Shown here in pieces: positions 17,595-26,357 of a stretch of DNA of 64,000 nt; position 1 is the stretch's first letter; every line of letters starts with the position of its first letter. Below the pieces are notes generated by a model, which made no database searches, was not told where the DNA came from, and worked only from the letters and a program-made list of their open reading frames with translations. The stretch is from UBA1731 sp964440985 (GTDB lineage Bacteria; Verrucomicrobiota; Kiritimatiellia; RFP12; UBA1067). A program made the translations under genes and the position numbers. Where the stretch lies: contig CAYTWE010000004.1 of assembly GCA_964440985.1 (NCBI GenBank), positions 3,805-67,804 of the forward strand, read 5' to 3'.

Positions 17595-18557
17595 TCACAG
17601 GCCGACCGCCATGCGCACCTTGTCCATGGTCACCGCCGCAGCGGCGCGGGCCTTCGCCGCGCCGGCCTTAAGTATGTCCTCGATCGTGTCAGGATCTTTG
17701 GCAAGTTCCTCGCGCTTTTCCCTGAACGGGTCGAACTGGCGGTGGTACGCTTCGAGAAGAGCCTTCTTGGCGTGTCCGTAGCCATAGTTGCCGGCACGGA
17801 AGCTTGCCGCCATCTGTGCGACCTCCTCCGGAGTCGCAAAAAGCTTGTACAGCTCGTAGATGGAGTTCCCTTCAGGCTCTTTCGGCTCTTCCATGGTCTT
17901 GGAATCAGTCACAATGCCCATGACCTTCTTCTTGATTGATCCGTTCGGCTCAAAAAGCTCTATGGCATTGTGGTAGCTCTTGGACATCTTCTGTCCATCG
18001 GTGCCGGGAATCGTCGCGACCGATGCCGGAATGTATGCGTCCGGCAGCTTGAACGTCTCGCCGTATGCGTTGTTGAACTTTTGCGCAAGATCACGCGTCA
18101 CCTCAAGGTGTTGCTTCTGATCCTTGCCGACGGGGACGAGGTCTGCGTTCATGATGAGTATGTCGGCGGCCATCAGCACCGGATATGCGAACAGGCCGTG
18201 CGTCGCCTCGAACCCGTGAGCCATCTTGTCCTTGTAGCTGTGGCACCGCTCAAGCAGCCCCATTGGCGTGAGGCAGGAAAGGAACCACGCAAGCTCCTGC
18301 ACCTCCATCACATCGCTCTGGCGATAGACTATCGACTTTTCCGGATCAAGACCGCAAGCGAGGTAGTCGAGCACGACGTCACGCGTCTGTGCGCGAAGCG
18401 CGGCGCCGTCCCGGACGGTTGTCATCGCATGGTAGTTCGCAATGAACATGAATATCTCTTCGCCCTTCGCCTGAAGGTCGAACATTGACTTCATCGCCCC
18501 GAAATAGTTTCCCCAGTGGAGTTTGCCGGATGGCTGTATGCCTGTTAGGATTCTCAT
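17595..18557 (-). CDS. trpS: Tryptophan-tRNA ligase
   Basis: The 320-residue class I synthetase starts MRILTGIQPSGKLHWGNY, which includes the HIGH-type motif, and carries KMSKS near residue 191. Length and ends match bacterial TrpRS. GAAAGGCAG precedes the ATG. It follows the porin gene by 30 nt, so it may be co-transcribed with the DUF1080-kinase-porin genes. Confidence 0.97.
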   Translation of the reverse strand: MRILTGIQPSGKLHWGNYFGAMKSMFDLQAKGEEIFMFIANYHAMTTVRDGAALRAQTRDVVLDYLACGLDPEKSIVYRQSDVMEVQELAWFLSCLTPMGLLERCHSYKDKMAHGFEATHGLFAYPVLMAADILIMNADLVPVGKDQKQHLEVTRDLAQKFNNAYGETFKLPDAYIPASVATIPGTDGQKMSKSYHNAIELFEPNGSIKKKVMGIVTDSKTMEEPKEPEGNSIYELYKLFATPEEVAQMAASFRAGNYGYGHAKKALLEAYHRQFDPFREKREELAKDPDTIEDILKAGAAKARAAAAVTMDKVRMAVGL

Positions 18558-18587
18558 GTCTTTTTCTGCCTTTCAAATGAGTGTGCG

Positions 18588-20024
18588 TCAGAACTTCACC
18601 GTCACTTCCCAGCGCAGGAACCAGGCCGGACGCGACGAATCGTAGTAGTCGCCCGGGTTGAACAGCTCAGCGACGACATGGCCGAACATTTCGAACCTGT
18701 CGACGCCGGTCGCCCCCTTCGGTGCAAGCACGAGCGGAAAATCGTAGCGCGTCGCGGAAAGCACACCCTTGAACATGCTCTCGCCCGAACCGTCCGCATG
18801 GCCGGCCCTGTCCTGCGCCGCCGCGAACATCGGACCTGAATATGCGGAGACCCTGTGCTTCGGGCCGATGTCAAGCCCGAGCGTGAACTTCGGATAGGTC
18901 ATGTTGCTCCAGTATCCGAGACCGTACAGGGTCCCGTACTGGAACATCTCTGAATCCTGCGGCGTGCGACCCCATAGCGGATCCCATCCGATGTCATTGT
19001 CGCTGTCGCCTCCGTGATTGCGGTCGCCTGACAGGTACAGCACACTGAAGCGCGAATACGGATGCATCCCCTGCGCACTGCGCGATCTGTGGAAATCCAC
19101 TGCGGCGTAGCCCATGCGCCCGCCGGCCTGACGGCTTCCGATCGAGCCGAACTGTTGGGCGAAATCGAACTCGAACGACAGGTTGTCGGTCACTTCCGGA
19201 AGCACATTCAACCCGACAGTGGTGATCTGCTTGTCCGGGACACGACGGTATCCCGACGCATGGTACGCCTCGTTGTGCTTATGCACCACGTACGCCTTGT
19301 ACGGGAAACTTCCGGATGCGAACGAATCATGCCACACAAGGCCACCGCCCCACTCATCCATGCCAGGACCGTCGGTCGGGTTTATGGCGTTCATCGGCCG
19401 CCCGCGCGAATTGTGGTTTCCGTAGCGGAACATGTTGCGTCCGTTGTTGTAGAGCGCGAACGCATCAAGTTTCGATTCGTCCGACGTATGGAATGTGAAC
19501 CGCACCATGTCCGAATAGCACGAACGCGACCCGACGTACGGAGAGCCGTCCGAGAGGATGCGGTCAAGACCAAATACGGAATGCCCCTGCTCCAGCATGT
19601 CCTGACGGCCGAACCTGAAATCCAGGAAGCCGTCGAACAGCCCCTTTCCGTCAAGATACAGGCTGTCGAGCACGACCTCATCCGGAAACGTGTACGAACG
19701 GCGCTTGCGCGGCACACCGTTCTTCACGATATGTTCGCGAATCTCGTCCACAAGTCGCCCATACAGCGTGAAGCTGTCCCATGCCGCGCTTGCCCATATG
19801 CGTGGGCGGATGCGGATGTGGTTGATGTCCTTCTTGTATGCGCGGGGCATCATCGCGTTCGGCGCGCCCGGCAACCCGGTGACGTTGTGCATTATCTCCT
19901 GCCGCACACGCAGATCGGCCCCGGCGTCGAACACGACGGAATTGGTCGACTGCGCTTCAGCCGTCAGGAGCAGCGCCGCGAAGACTGCGGCGCTGACGGA
20001 AGGGGATGATGCAAACATTGACAT
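18588..20024 (-). CDS. Alginate-export-type outer membrane porin
   Basis: The 478-residue protein has a signal peptide ending near LLLTAEAQS and then a string of amphipathic beta strands ending in the C-terminal phenylalanine of VTVKF, as expected for an outer membrane barrel. The pattern (RPRIWASAAWD, FLDFRFGRQDML, SWYRPAWFLRWE-like strands near the end) fits the AlgE/alginate export superfamily. A sugar-acid or oligosaccharide channel is inferred from the KDG-type kinase directly upstream. The ATG at 20024 is chosen; a TTG at 20042 is less likely. Confidence 0.72.
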   Translation of the reverse strand: MSMFASSPSVSAAVFAALLLTAEAQSTNSVVFDAGADLRVRQEIMHNVTGLPGAPNAMMPRAYKKDINHIRIRPRIWASAAWDSFTLYGRLVDEIREHIVKNGVPRKRRSYTFPDEVVLDSLYLDGKGLFDGFLDFRFGRQDMLEQGHSVFGLDRILSDGSPYVGSRSCYSDMVRFTFHTSDESKLDAFALYNNGRNMFRYGNHNSRGRPMNAINPTDGPGMDEWGGGLVWHDSFASGSFPYKAYVVHKHNEAYHASGYRRVPDKQITTVGLNVLPEVTDNLSFEFDFAQQFGSIGSRQAGGRMGYAAVDFHRSRSAQGMHPYSRFSVLYLSGDRNHGGDSDNDIGWDPLWGRTPQDSEMFQYGTLYGLGYWSNMTYPKFTLGLDIGPKHRVSAYSGPMFAAAQDRAGHADGSGESMFKGVLSATRYDFPLVLAPKGATGVDRFEMFGHVVAELFNPGDYYDSSRPAWFLRWEVTVKF

Positions 20025-20045
20025 TTTCCGGATGCCGTGCAAACG

Positions 20046-21119
20046 TCAGCGCTGGACGCGGGCGTTGCCCGCGTAGACGTCCCACACCTGCTTTTCGTCG
20101 GCCGGCTCTGCATAGTCGTTGAGGGACGATGCCGCCATCACTCCGGATGCCCATCCGAACTGGAGGCACTTGTCCGCCGTCCAGCCCTTGAGGACGCCAT
20201 ACAGAAGTCCGCCGGTGAATCCGTCGCCGCCGCCGATGCGGTCAAGCACATCGATCTCACGCGGTTCTTCGACAAACCACTTGCCCTTGGAATAGAGGAT
20301 TGCACCCCAAAGATGCTTTGATGCAGAGATGACCTGACGCAGCGTCGTGCCGTACATCTGCGCATTAGGATACTTCTTCGTCACCTGGACGATCATCTCC
20401 TTGAAGCGCTCGATCTTGCCCTGCAGATCCTTGCCGCCCGCCTCCGGCCCCTTGAAGCCGAGGCAGAGCTGGAAATCCTCTTCATTCCCAACGAGGATGT
20501 CTGCGACGGACGCGATCTTGTGGAACGCGGCGGCAAGCTCCTTCTCACGCCCCTTCCAGAAAGTGGCGCGGTAGTTGAGGTCGAACGAGACCAGCACACC
20601 GTACTTCTTCGCCTCGGCCGCAAGCTTGAGACAGCATTTCGTCGTTTCCGGGCTCATGGCGGCGATCAGTCCCGAAAGATGCAGAATGCCGACGCCATCC
20701 TTGCCGAAAAGCCTTGCCGTATCGTAGTCCTTCGCGTCAAGTGTGCGGCCGACTTCGCCGGCGCGGTCATTCCACACGCGAGGTGCGCGAAGCCCGAAGC
20801 CGGAATCGGCGATGTTGAACTGGTGGCGGTATCCCCACGGCCCGCCCTGCGCCACGTCCGGTCCCGCATACGCAATGTTGCGGGCGCGGAGCTGCGCCTT
20901 GATGAACGCCGCCATGGGGCTTCCCTCAACGAAGCGCGTAAGCACAAGGCACTCCCTGCCGAGCGACGACGTCACGTTCAGCACGTTGGTCTCCGCACTC
21001 GTCGCCTGGAGTATGAAGCGGTTGGAGTTGTGCACGGCCATGCGGTTTTCCGGCGTGATGCGAAGTCCCATCGACGACAGGCAGGCCACGGCGTACTTTG
21101 CGTTCTTCTTCACTTTCAT
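20046..21119 (-). CDS. PfkB-family sugar kinase, 2-dehydro-3-deoxygluconokinase-like
   Basis: The 357-residue kinase has the ribokinase fold. The C-terminal anion-hole motif reads DRIGGGDGFTGGLLYG, with GGDGFTGG where many PfkB proteins have GAGD; this form is usual in KDG kinases. Phosphorylation of KDG is the last uronate step before aldol cleavage. The adjoining alginate-type porin supports uronate use, but no lyase or KDPG aldolase is in the window. AAAGGAG precedes the ATG. It lies 25 nt after the DUF1080 gene. Confidence 0.75.
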   Translation of the reverse strand: MKVKKNAKYAVACLSSMGLRITPENRMAVHNSNRFILQATSAETNVLNVTSSLGRECLVLTRFVEGSPMAAFIKAQLRARNIAYAGPDVAQGGPWGYRHQFNIADSGFGLRAPRVWNDRAGEVGRTLDAKDYDTARLFGKDGVGILHLSGLIAAMSPETTKCCLKLAAEAKKYGVLVSFDLNYRATFWKGREKELAAAFHKIASVADILVGNEEDFQLCLGFKGPEAGGKDLQGKIERFKEMIVQVTKKYPNAQMYGTTLRQVISASKHLWGAILYSKGKWFVEEPREIDVLDRIGGGDGFTGGLLYGVLKGWTADKCLQFGWASGVMAASSLNDYAEPADEKQVWDVYAGNARVQR

Positions 21120-21144
21120 TTCAAATACTCCTTTCTGGGACAGT

Positions 21145-21930
21145 TCAGAGTTCCTTGATCTTCAGGTTGCGGTAGGACACCGTGGAGTCCGAATGATCCT
21201 GCAGAAGTATGCGGCCTTCAGGAAGTTCGCCCCACTTGTTCCCGTCCGTACCCCATGTCGCGTACTTGGATTCGGCGACCGCCTGGCGGAACGCCTCGGA
21301 GCCGCGCTCGTACTCAAGCACCTTCTTGCCGTTGAGCCAATGCTCCACATGGCTGCCCTTCGAGACGATCATGCCACGATTCCATTCGCCTATCGAATTG
21401 CAGACCTTTTCGGCATTGGCGGGAATCAGGTCGTAGAGAGACGCCACGCGGCGGTTGCCGTCCTCGCCCTTGTCCCAGTCAGGATGGCCCTTGTCGAGAA
21501 TCTGATACTCCTCGCAGGTGCCGCGGTTCTTCGTCTCGTCGTAGAAGTACTTCACGCCGGAATTTGCGCTGTCCGTGAGGCGGAAATCAAACTTGAACAC
21601 GAAATCCCTGTACTTCTTGACGGTGCAGATGTCGCCGCCGCCGCCAAGCTTCACGTCCTCCGGCGGAAGGTCAATCCACCTGCCGTTGGAGATGCCCTTG
21701 ATGGGCAGCACGGTAAGCACCCCCTTGCGCATCTTCCAGCCACGATCAGGGAACGTCTTGCAGCCGGACTTCACTCCGACCCATCCGGCGGATGTCTTGC
21801 CGTCCCAGAGCAGTTGCCAACCCTCCGCCTTCTCCTTCTCGGACAACGTATTGGGAGCCTGCTCCGGCTCGCAGAACGTACAGCATCCCGCGACTGCCGC
21901 GAGCGCACCAAGAATCGTAAGCTTCTTCAT
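21145..21930 (-). CDS. DUF1080 (3-keto-disaccharide hydrolase) lipoprotein
   Basis: The 261-residue product has a lipoprotein signal ending AAVAGC and then one DUF1080 jelly-roll domain (GWQLLWDGKTSAGW, DFRLTDSANSGVKYF, WNRGMIVSKGSHVEHWLNG, ILLQDHSDSTVSYRNLKI). Members act on 3-keto-glucosides or bind glycans at the surface. The ATG at 21930 has AAAGG upstream; the upstream extension to 22005 runs through a TATAAT promoter and the polA stop, so it is rejected. It leads the kinase-porin cluster. Confidence 0.85.
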   Translation of the reverse strand: MKKLTILGALAAVAGCCTFCEPEQAPNTLSEKEKAEGWQLLWDGKTSAGWVGVKSGCKTFPDRGWKMRKGVLTVLPIKGISNGRWIDLPPEDVKLGGGGDICTVKKYRDFVFKFDFRLTDSANSGVKYFYDETKNRGTCEEYQILDKGHPDWDKGEDGNRRVASLYDLIPANAEKVCNSIGEWNRGMIVSKGSHVEHWLNGKKVLEYERGSEAFRQAVAESKYATWGTDGNKWGELPEGRILLQDHSDSTVSYRNLKIKEL

Positions 21931-21967
21931 CTTTCGGTCAACCTTTCGTTGTTGGGTAAATGTGCGG

Positions 21968-21973
21968 ATTATA
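21968..21973 (-). promoter_or_regulatory. Extended -10 promoter for the DUF1080-kinase-porin genes
   Basis: Reverse-strand ATGGTATAAT gives a TGnTATAAT element in the short gap after polA. A TTGACG occurs 26 nt upstream, too far for a normal -35. The expected leader is about 31 nt. Confidence 0.7.
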
Positions 21974-22001
21974 CCATATCGGCCGTACACGAGGCCTGAC
22001 G

Positions 22002-24812
22002 TCAATGGGCCTCAAGCCAATTCCGGCCGACGCCGACGGACACCTCTATCGGAACTCCGACGTCGAGTGCGTGCTCCATCTCGCGCTTCGCTATGTCCAC
22101 GACCTGATCCGCCTCCTCCTTCCGGACGTCAAACAGCAGTTCGTCGTGTATCTGAAGAATCATCCTGGACTTCAATCCGGCCTTCTTGATTGCACGGTCC
22201 ACACGCACCATGGCGAGCTTGATCATGTCCGCCGCAGTTCCCTGCACAGGCGTGTTTATCGCATCGCGCTCCGCCGCCGTACGAGCCGTTGCATTGCGCG
22301 AGTTGATGTCGCGCAACGTCCTCCGCCGCCCGAGCAGCGTCTCCGCGTATCCGGTTTTGCGAGCCTTTGCGATGGCTTCGTCCATGTATCTCCGAACCGC
22401 CGGATAGAGCTTGAAATACGTATCAATCAACGCGGCGGCCTCCGTCCGCGTCACTTTAAGCCTCTGCGCAAGGCCGAACGCGGATATTCCGTAGATGATG
22501 CCGAAGTTGACCATCTTGCATTTCGAACGCTGCTCCGGGGTGACATCCTCCGGCGACACGCCGAAGACGCGGGCCGCGGCATCGCGGTGGATGTCCTCAC
22601 CACGCTCGAACGCGCTCTTCATCGCCTCGTCTCCGCTCATCGCAGCCATCAGTCTCAGCTCTATCTGCGAATAGTCTGCGGAAACGAGCAGATGCCCGTC
22701 ATCATGCGGAACGACTGCGGCGCGTATGTTCTTGCCGCGCTCAGTCCGCACCGGTATGTTCTGCAGGTTGGGGCCGCTTGACGAAAGCCGGCCAGTTTCG
22801 GTGAGCGACTGCGCGAACGTGGTGTGGATGCGTCCGTCCACCGGATCTATGCACTGCGGAAGCTTCTCCACGTACGTGGACTTAAGCTTGGAGCAGGTGC
22901 GGTACTCAAGAATGTCGAACACGACGGGATGCAGGCCGATGACGCTCTGCAGCGTCTTCTCGTCCGTCGACCAATGACCCTTCGTCGTGCGCTTCACTCC
23001 GGTGGGGTCGAGCTTGAGCTTGTCGAACAGCAGTTCGCCTATCTGCTTCGGCGAATCGATGTTCATCCCGGGATCGCCGTAGGACATTATGGATTTGACG
23101 AGTCCCTGTATCTCCCTGTCCAGCGAAACGCCGTACGCCCGCAGCGCCGCCACGTCAATCTTTACGCCCGTAAGCTCCATCTCGGAAAGGATGTCTGAAA
23201 GCGGCTCCTCGCTCTCTTCGAGAACCTTGATCAGTCCGGCGTCCTTCACGGCGGGACGGAGTACGTCCTCAAGCTGCAACGTGACGTCAGCATCCTCGGC
23301 CGCGTAGTCCTTCACAAGCTCAGGCGGCAGGTCGCGCATGTTCTTCTGCGGCTTTCCGCGCTCCTTCGCGCCGATCAGATCCTCGATAGGCACCGGTGCA
23401 TATCCAAGACGCTCCCGCGCCATCACGTCCATGCCATGCCGTGCGGCGGCGTCCAGCACATAGTGTTCGAGCATCGTATCATGCACAGTAGACCCGAACC
23501 GTATTCCGTAGCGCTTCAGGAGCGTCGTGTCGAACTTCGCGTTCTGCGCTATGAGCGTCTTGTCCGGATCGGCGAACGCCTTGGCGAACACCTGCACAAA
23601 TTCCCTCGCAGAGACTGCGGATGACATCGAGAACGAAAACAGGTCGTCGGACGCGGCAACGCCTCCACCCTGCGGGACTGCGGCGTACCAGGCGCGGCCA
23701 GGCTCTGTGGCGAAACTCATGCCTACGATGTCGGCGGTGCGGGCATCGGTGCTTGTTGTCTCGGTGTCAAACGCAAAGCGGGGAGCAGCCTCAAGTATCG
23801 CGGCCAACTCCCTGGCCTGTTCAATCGTCGTGACAAGACTGTACTCGTGCGGAACGTCGCGCAGCGTACGAAGGTGTTCCGGATCAGGTCTGTCATCGTT
23901 TCGCGACGTCGGCTCGTTGGCCCGTACGTTGACCGGAGACAGATATATGCCGAACCTCTTGGCGAGGTTGTACAGCTCGTATTTCACGCACACCGCAGTC
24001 AGCCTGTCGGTGTCCGGCGGCGTAAGGCGGCACGTCTCGAGGTCTATGTCGATAGATACATCCGTCCGGATCGTAGCGAGGAATTTCGACAGCTTTGCGT
24101 CCTCCACTCCGGCGGACACCTTTTCGCCGATCTTGCCGCCTATTTCGGACGCATGGGCAATGATGTTCTCGATGCTGCCCCAGTCGTTGAGCAGCTGCGC
24201 GGCCGACTTCCCGCCTATTCCCTTTATGCCTGATATGTTGTCTGCGGTGTCCCCGGCGAGCGCAAGGAAATCGATCATCTGCTTCGGATGCGCAAGCCCC
24301 CACATCCTCTTTACGTCCTCCACGCCAAGCACTTCGGACGCCGATGCGCCCTTCCCAGGACGGAACAGCTTTATCCTGTCCGTCACCAGCTGCGCGGCAT
24401 CCTTGTCCGGCGTGACGACATACACCATGTCGAACCCCTCCGCCACGGCCTTCTCCGCAAGCGTACCGATGACGTCGTCCGCCTCGAATCCTGACTTCCG
24501 CACGACAGGGATGTTCAGGGCGTCAGCGACCTCGAACGAATACGGTATGTTCTCCGCAAGCTCCTCAGGCATCTTCTGCCTGTGCGCCTTGTACCCCGGA
24601 AACATCTCGTGCCTGAAAGTCTTGCCGTCGGGATCCATGGCCAACGCCACATGCGTCGGCGAAATCTCCTTCAGCACGGCCATCACTCCGTTCACGAAGC
24701 CAAGAAGAGCCGATGTGTTGATCCCGGAATACGTGATGCGCGGCTTGTTCAGGAACACAAAATGGCCGCGATACAGAAATGGCATCAAATCGATGACGCA
24801 CAGCGTTTTCAT
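22002..24812 (-). CDS. polA: DNA polymerase I
   Basis: The 936-residue protein has the N-terminal 5'-3' exonuclease (VIDLMPFLYRG, GIKGIGGKSA), a 3'-5' exonuclease domain with FAFDTETTSTD near residue 347, and the family A polymerase domain with DYSQIELR near 714 and QIHDELLFDV near the C terminus. It fills gaps and removes RNA primers. The ATG at 24812 matches the family N terminus; the frame is open to 25151 but that part is the mirror of trmH. A TATAAT lies 10 nt before the ATG, so the mRNA leader should be only a few nucleotides long. Confidence 0.96.
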   Translation of the reverse strand: MKTLCVIDLMPFLYRGHFVFLNKPRITYSGINTSALLGFVNGVMAVLKEISPTHVALAMDPDGKTFRHEMFPGYKAHRQKMPEELAENIPYSFEVADALNIPVVRKSGFEADDVIGTLAEKAVAEGFDMVYVVTPDKDAAQLVTDRIKLFRPGKGASASEVLGVEDVKRMWGLAHPKQMIDFLALAGDTADNISGIKGIGGKSAAQLLNDWGSIENIIAHASEIGGKIGEKVSAGVEDAKLSKFLATIRTDVSIDIDLETCRLTPPDTDRLTAVCVKYELYNLAKRFGIYLSPVNVRANEPTSRNDDRPDPEHLRTLRDVPHEYSLVTTIEQARELAAILEAAPRFAFDTETTSTDARTADIVGMSFATEPGRAWYAAVPQGGGVAASDDLFSFSMSSAVSAREFVQVFAKAFADPDKTLIAQNAKFDTTLLKRYGIRFGSTVHDTMLEHYVLDAAARHGMDVMARERLGYAPVPIEDLIGAKERGKPQKNMRDLPPELVKDYAAEDADVTLQLEDVLRPAVKDAGLIKVLEESEEPLSDILSEMELTGVKIDVAALRAYGVSLDREIQGLVKSIMSYGDPGMNIDSPKQIGELLFDKLKLDPTGVKRTTKGHWSTDEKTLQSVIGLHPVVFDILEYRTCSKLKSTYVEKLPQCIDPVDGRIHTTFAQSLTETGRLSSSGPNLQNIPVRTERGKNIRAAVVPHDDGHLLVSADYSQIELRLMAAMSGDEAMKSAFERGEDIHRDAAARVFGVSPEDVTPEQRSKCKMVNFGIIYGISAFGLAQRLKVTRTEAAALIDTYFKLYPAVRRYMDEAIAKARKTGYAETLLGRRRTLRDINSRNATARTAAERDAINTPVQGTAADMIKLAMVRVDRAIKKAGLKSRMILQIHDELLFDVRKEEADQVVDIAKREMEHALDVGVPIEVSVGVGRNWLEAH

Positions 24813-24822
24813 AATGCGCCCG

Positions 24823-24828
24823 ATTATA
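24823..24828 (-). promoter_or_regulatory. Extended -10 promoter of polA, near-leaderless
   Basis: Reverse-strand TTGTGGTATAAT is followed by 10 nt and then the polA ATG. A start 7 nt past the -10 leaves a 3-4 nt leader. There is no -35-like hexamer at the right distance and no purine-rich ribosome binding site. Confidence 0.65.
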
Positions 24829-24855
24829 CCACAATGCCCATGCCGCATGGAGCGG

Positions 24856-25719
24856 TCAGTGGTCGTGCCGCCCCTCGCCGTGCCATGGGATGAACGGCGG
24901 CACCTCGTCGATGCCGGCGGCAATCCTCTGGCGAACGGCCTCATACAGCAGAATCGTGGCGGCGGCGGACACGTTGAGGGAGTCCGCAAGGCCGAGCATC
25001 GGAATTCGTACGCGCAGCTCCGCTCCGTCCATCCACTTCTCCGTGAGGCCGTACTGCTCCGCGCCAAGCGCCACGGCGACGTTCCCCGTGAGATCAACCT
25101 CGAAATGCAGCCGCTCCGCATGTGGCGTAGCCGCAAGTATCTTGAACCCATTCGCCTTGAGCCAGGCCAAGGCCTCCTCGGATGTCGCCTCGACGATCGG
25201 CACCGAGAACATCGTGCCGGTAGACGCCCGCACCACGTTCGGGTTGTGTATGTCGGTCGTGCGGTCGCACACGATCACGGCGGACACCTTTGCGGCGTCC
25301 GCGCTGCGGAGGATCGTTCCGAGGTTGCCGGGCTTCTCGATCGCCTCAGTCACCACAACAAGCGCGTTTGGAGGAAGCGAAAGGTCTGAAAGCCGTTTGG
25401 AGACGTGCGGCCCGGTCATCAGCAGACCGTCGGGGCGCTCCTTGTACGCCATCTTCACGAACGCCGTCTTTGAACACAGAAACACGTCCGCGCCCGCACG
25501 TTCGGCGTCATCCACGAGATTCCGTTCGTTCTCGTTTTTGAGGTACAGATCCGGACAGTGGAAGATTGCGTTCGGACGATATCCGTTGTCGAGCGCCCGG
25601 CGGCATTCACGAAAGCCCTCGACTATCATCTCACCCGTCTCCTCTCGCTCCGAACAGGAGCGAAGCTTGACGACGTGCTTTATCTTCGGATTCGCTGGAC
25701 TAGTCAGTTCAGTTCTCAC
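24856..25719 (-). CDS. SpoU/TrmH-family RNA 2'-O-ribose methyltransferase
   Basis: The 287-residue SAM-dependent methyltransferase has an N-terminal RNA-binding domain (SPANPKIKHVVKLRS) and the trefoil-knot SPOUT domain with EKPGNLGTILRSADA, ALGAEQYGL and MLGLADSLNVSAAATI. The target ribose in tRNA or 23S rRNA is not readable. Translation probably starts at the GTG at 25719, which overlaps the radical SAM gene stop as GTGA and gives the family-like start; the frame continues upstream only as mirror sequence. Confidence 0.87.
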   Translation of the reverse strand: MRTELTSPANPKIKHVVKLRSCSEREETGEMIVEGFRECRRALDNGYRPNAIFHCPDLYLKNENERNLVDDAERAGADVFLCSKTAFVKMAYKERPDGLLMTGPHVSKRLSDLSLPPNALVVVTEAIEKPGNLGTILRSADAAKVSAVIVCDRTTDIHNPNVVRASTGTMFSVPIVEATSEEALAWLKANGFKILAATPHAERLHFEVDLTGNVAVALGAEQYGLTEKWMDGAELRVRIPMLGLADSLNVSAAATILLYEAVRQRIAAGIDEVPPFIPWHGEGRHDH

Positions 25720-26357
25720 TTCCGGATCTCCTGCTGCTTCTGCTCCTTCGGGCTTTCGTACGGGCGCACACGCAAACGCGCACCGACGCCCTCGCATATG
25801 CGGCGGCAGCGCTCCTGCTTCTCAGGCGAAGTGACCGGTTCGCCCACGACCGTCATCACAACGTCCGGCACGAATCTCGCCACCTCTTCGGCAAACTTCA
25901 GCATGGCGGGATACGCCGCCGCGCCGAACTTCGGACGGCACATCGACAGATACTCCTCCGGATCGTCGGTGTTGAGGCTTATCGAGACCTCATCGACAAG
26001 CCCGGAAAATCTTGAAGCCGTAGGCGCTCCCGCAATCAAATCGGAAAGGCCGTTCGTGTTCACGCGGATCTTCACCTGAGGCCACCTGCCGCGAATGAAC
26101 TTCGCGACCTCAAGCAGAACGTCAAGGCGTTCCGTCGGCTCGCCGTAGCCGCAGAATACGATTTCGCGGAACCGTTCGAAATCCCAGCCTGAAAGCGAAC
26201 CCTCAATCTCGCACACCGTCGGCTCACGCTCCAGCCAGAGCGAACCGGACCCGAACACGCCGTCGGCGTTGTTGCGCAGGCAGAACGTGCAGGCGCACGG
26301 ACACCGGTTCGTAAGGTTCACGTAGACCGAATCTTTCACCTGATAGGTAATGGTCAT
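25716..26357 (-). CDS. Radical SAM protein, TatD-linked type
   Basis: The 213-residue protein has a compact radical SAM domain. The 4Fe-4S motif CPCACTFC near residue 19 gives the CxxxCxxC spacing, followed by FCGYGEPTERLD and RVNTNGL. It closely fits the small radical SAM family usually found beside or fused to TatD nuclease. Here its neighbours are pyridoxal kinase (ATGA overlap) and a TrmH methyltransferase (GTGA overlap), and no tatD gene is in the window. The reaction is unknown. Confidence 0.8.
   Translation of the reverse strand: MTITYQVKDSVYVNLTNRCPCACTFCLRNNADGVFGSGSLWLEREPTVCEIEGSLSGWDFERFREIVFCGYGEPTERLDVLLEVAKFIRGRWPQVKIRVNTNGLSDLIAGAPTASRFSGLVDEVSISLNTDDPEEYLSMCRPKFGAAAYPAMLKFAEEVARFVPDVVMTVVGEPVTSPEKQERCRRICEGVGARLRVRPYESPKEQKQQEIRK

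Noticed and set aside
22006..22040. TTGACG upstream of the DUF1080 TATAAT considered as its -35
   Set aside because: It is 26 nt from the -10, too far for sigma-70, and lies within the polA coding end.
23527..25389. 620-codon open frame on the plus strand
   Set aside because: It lies antisense to polA and trmH and is low-complexity Ser/Arg-rich, as expected of a shadow.
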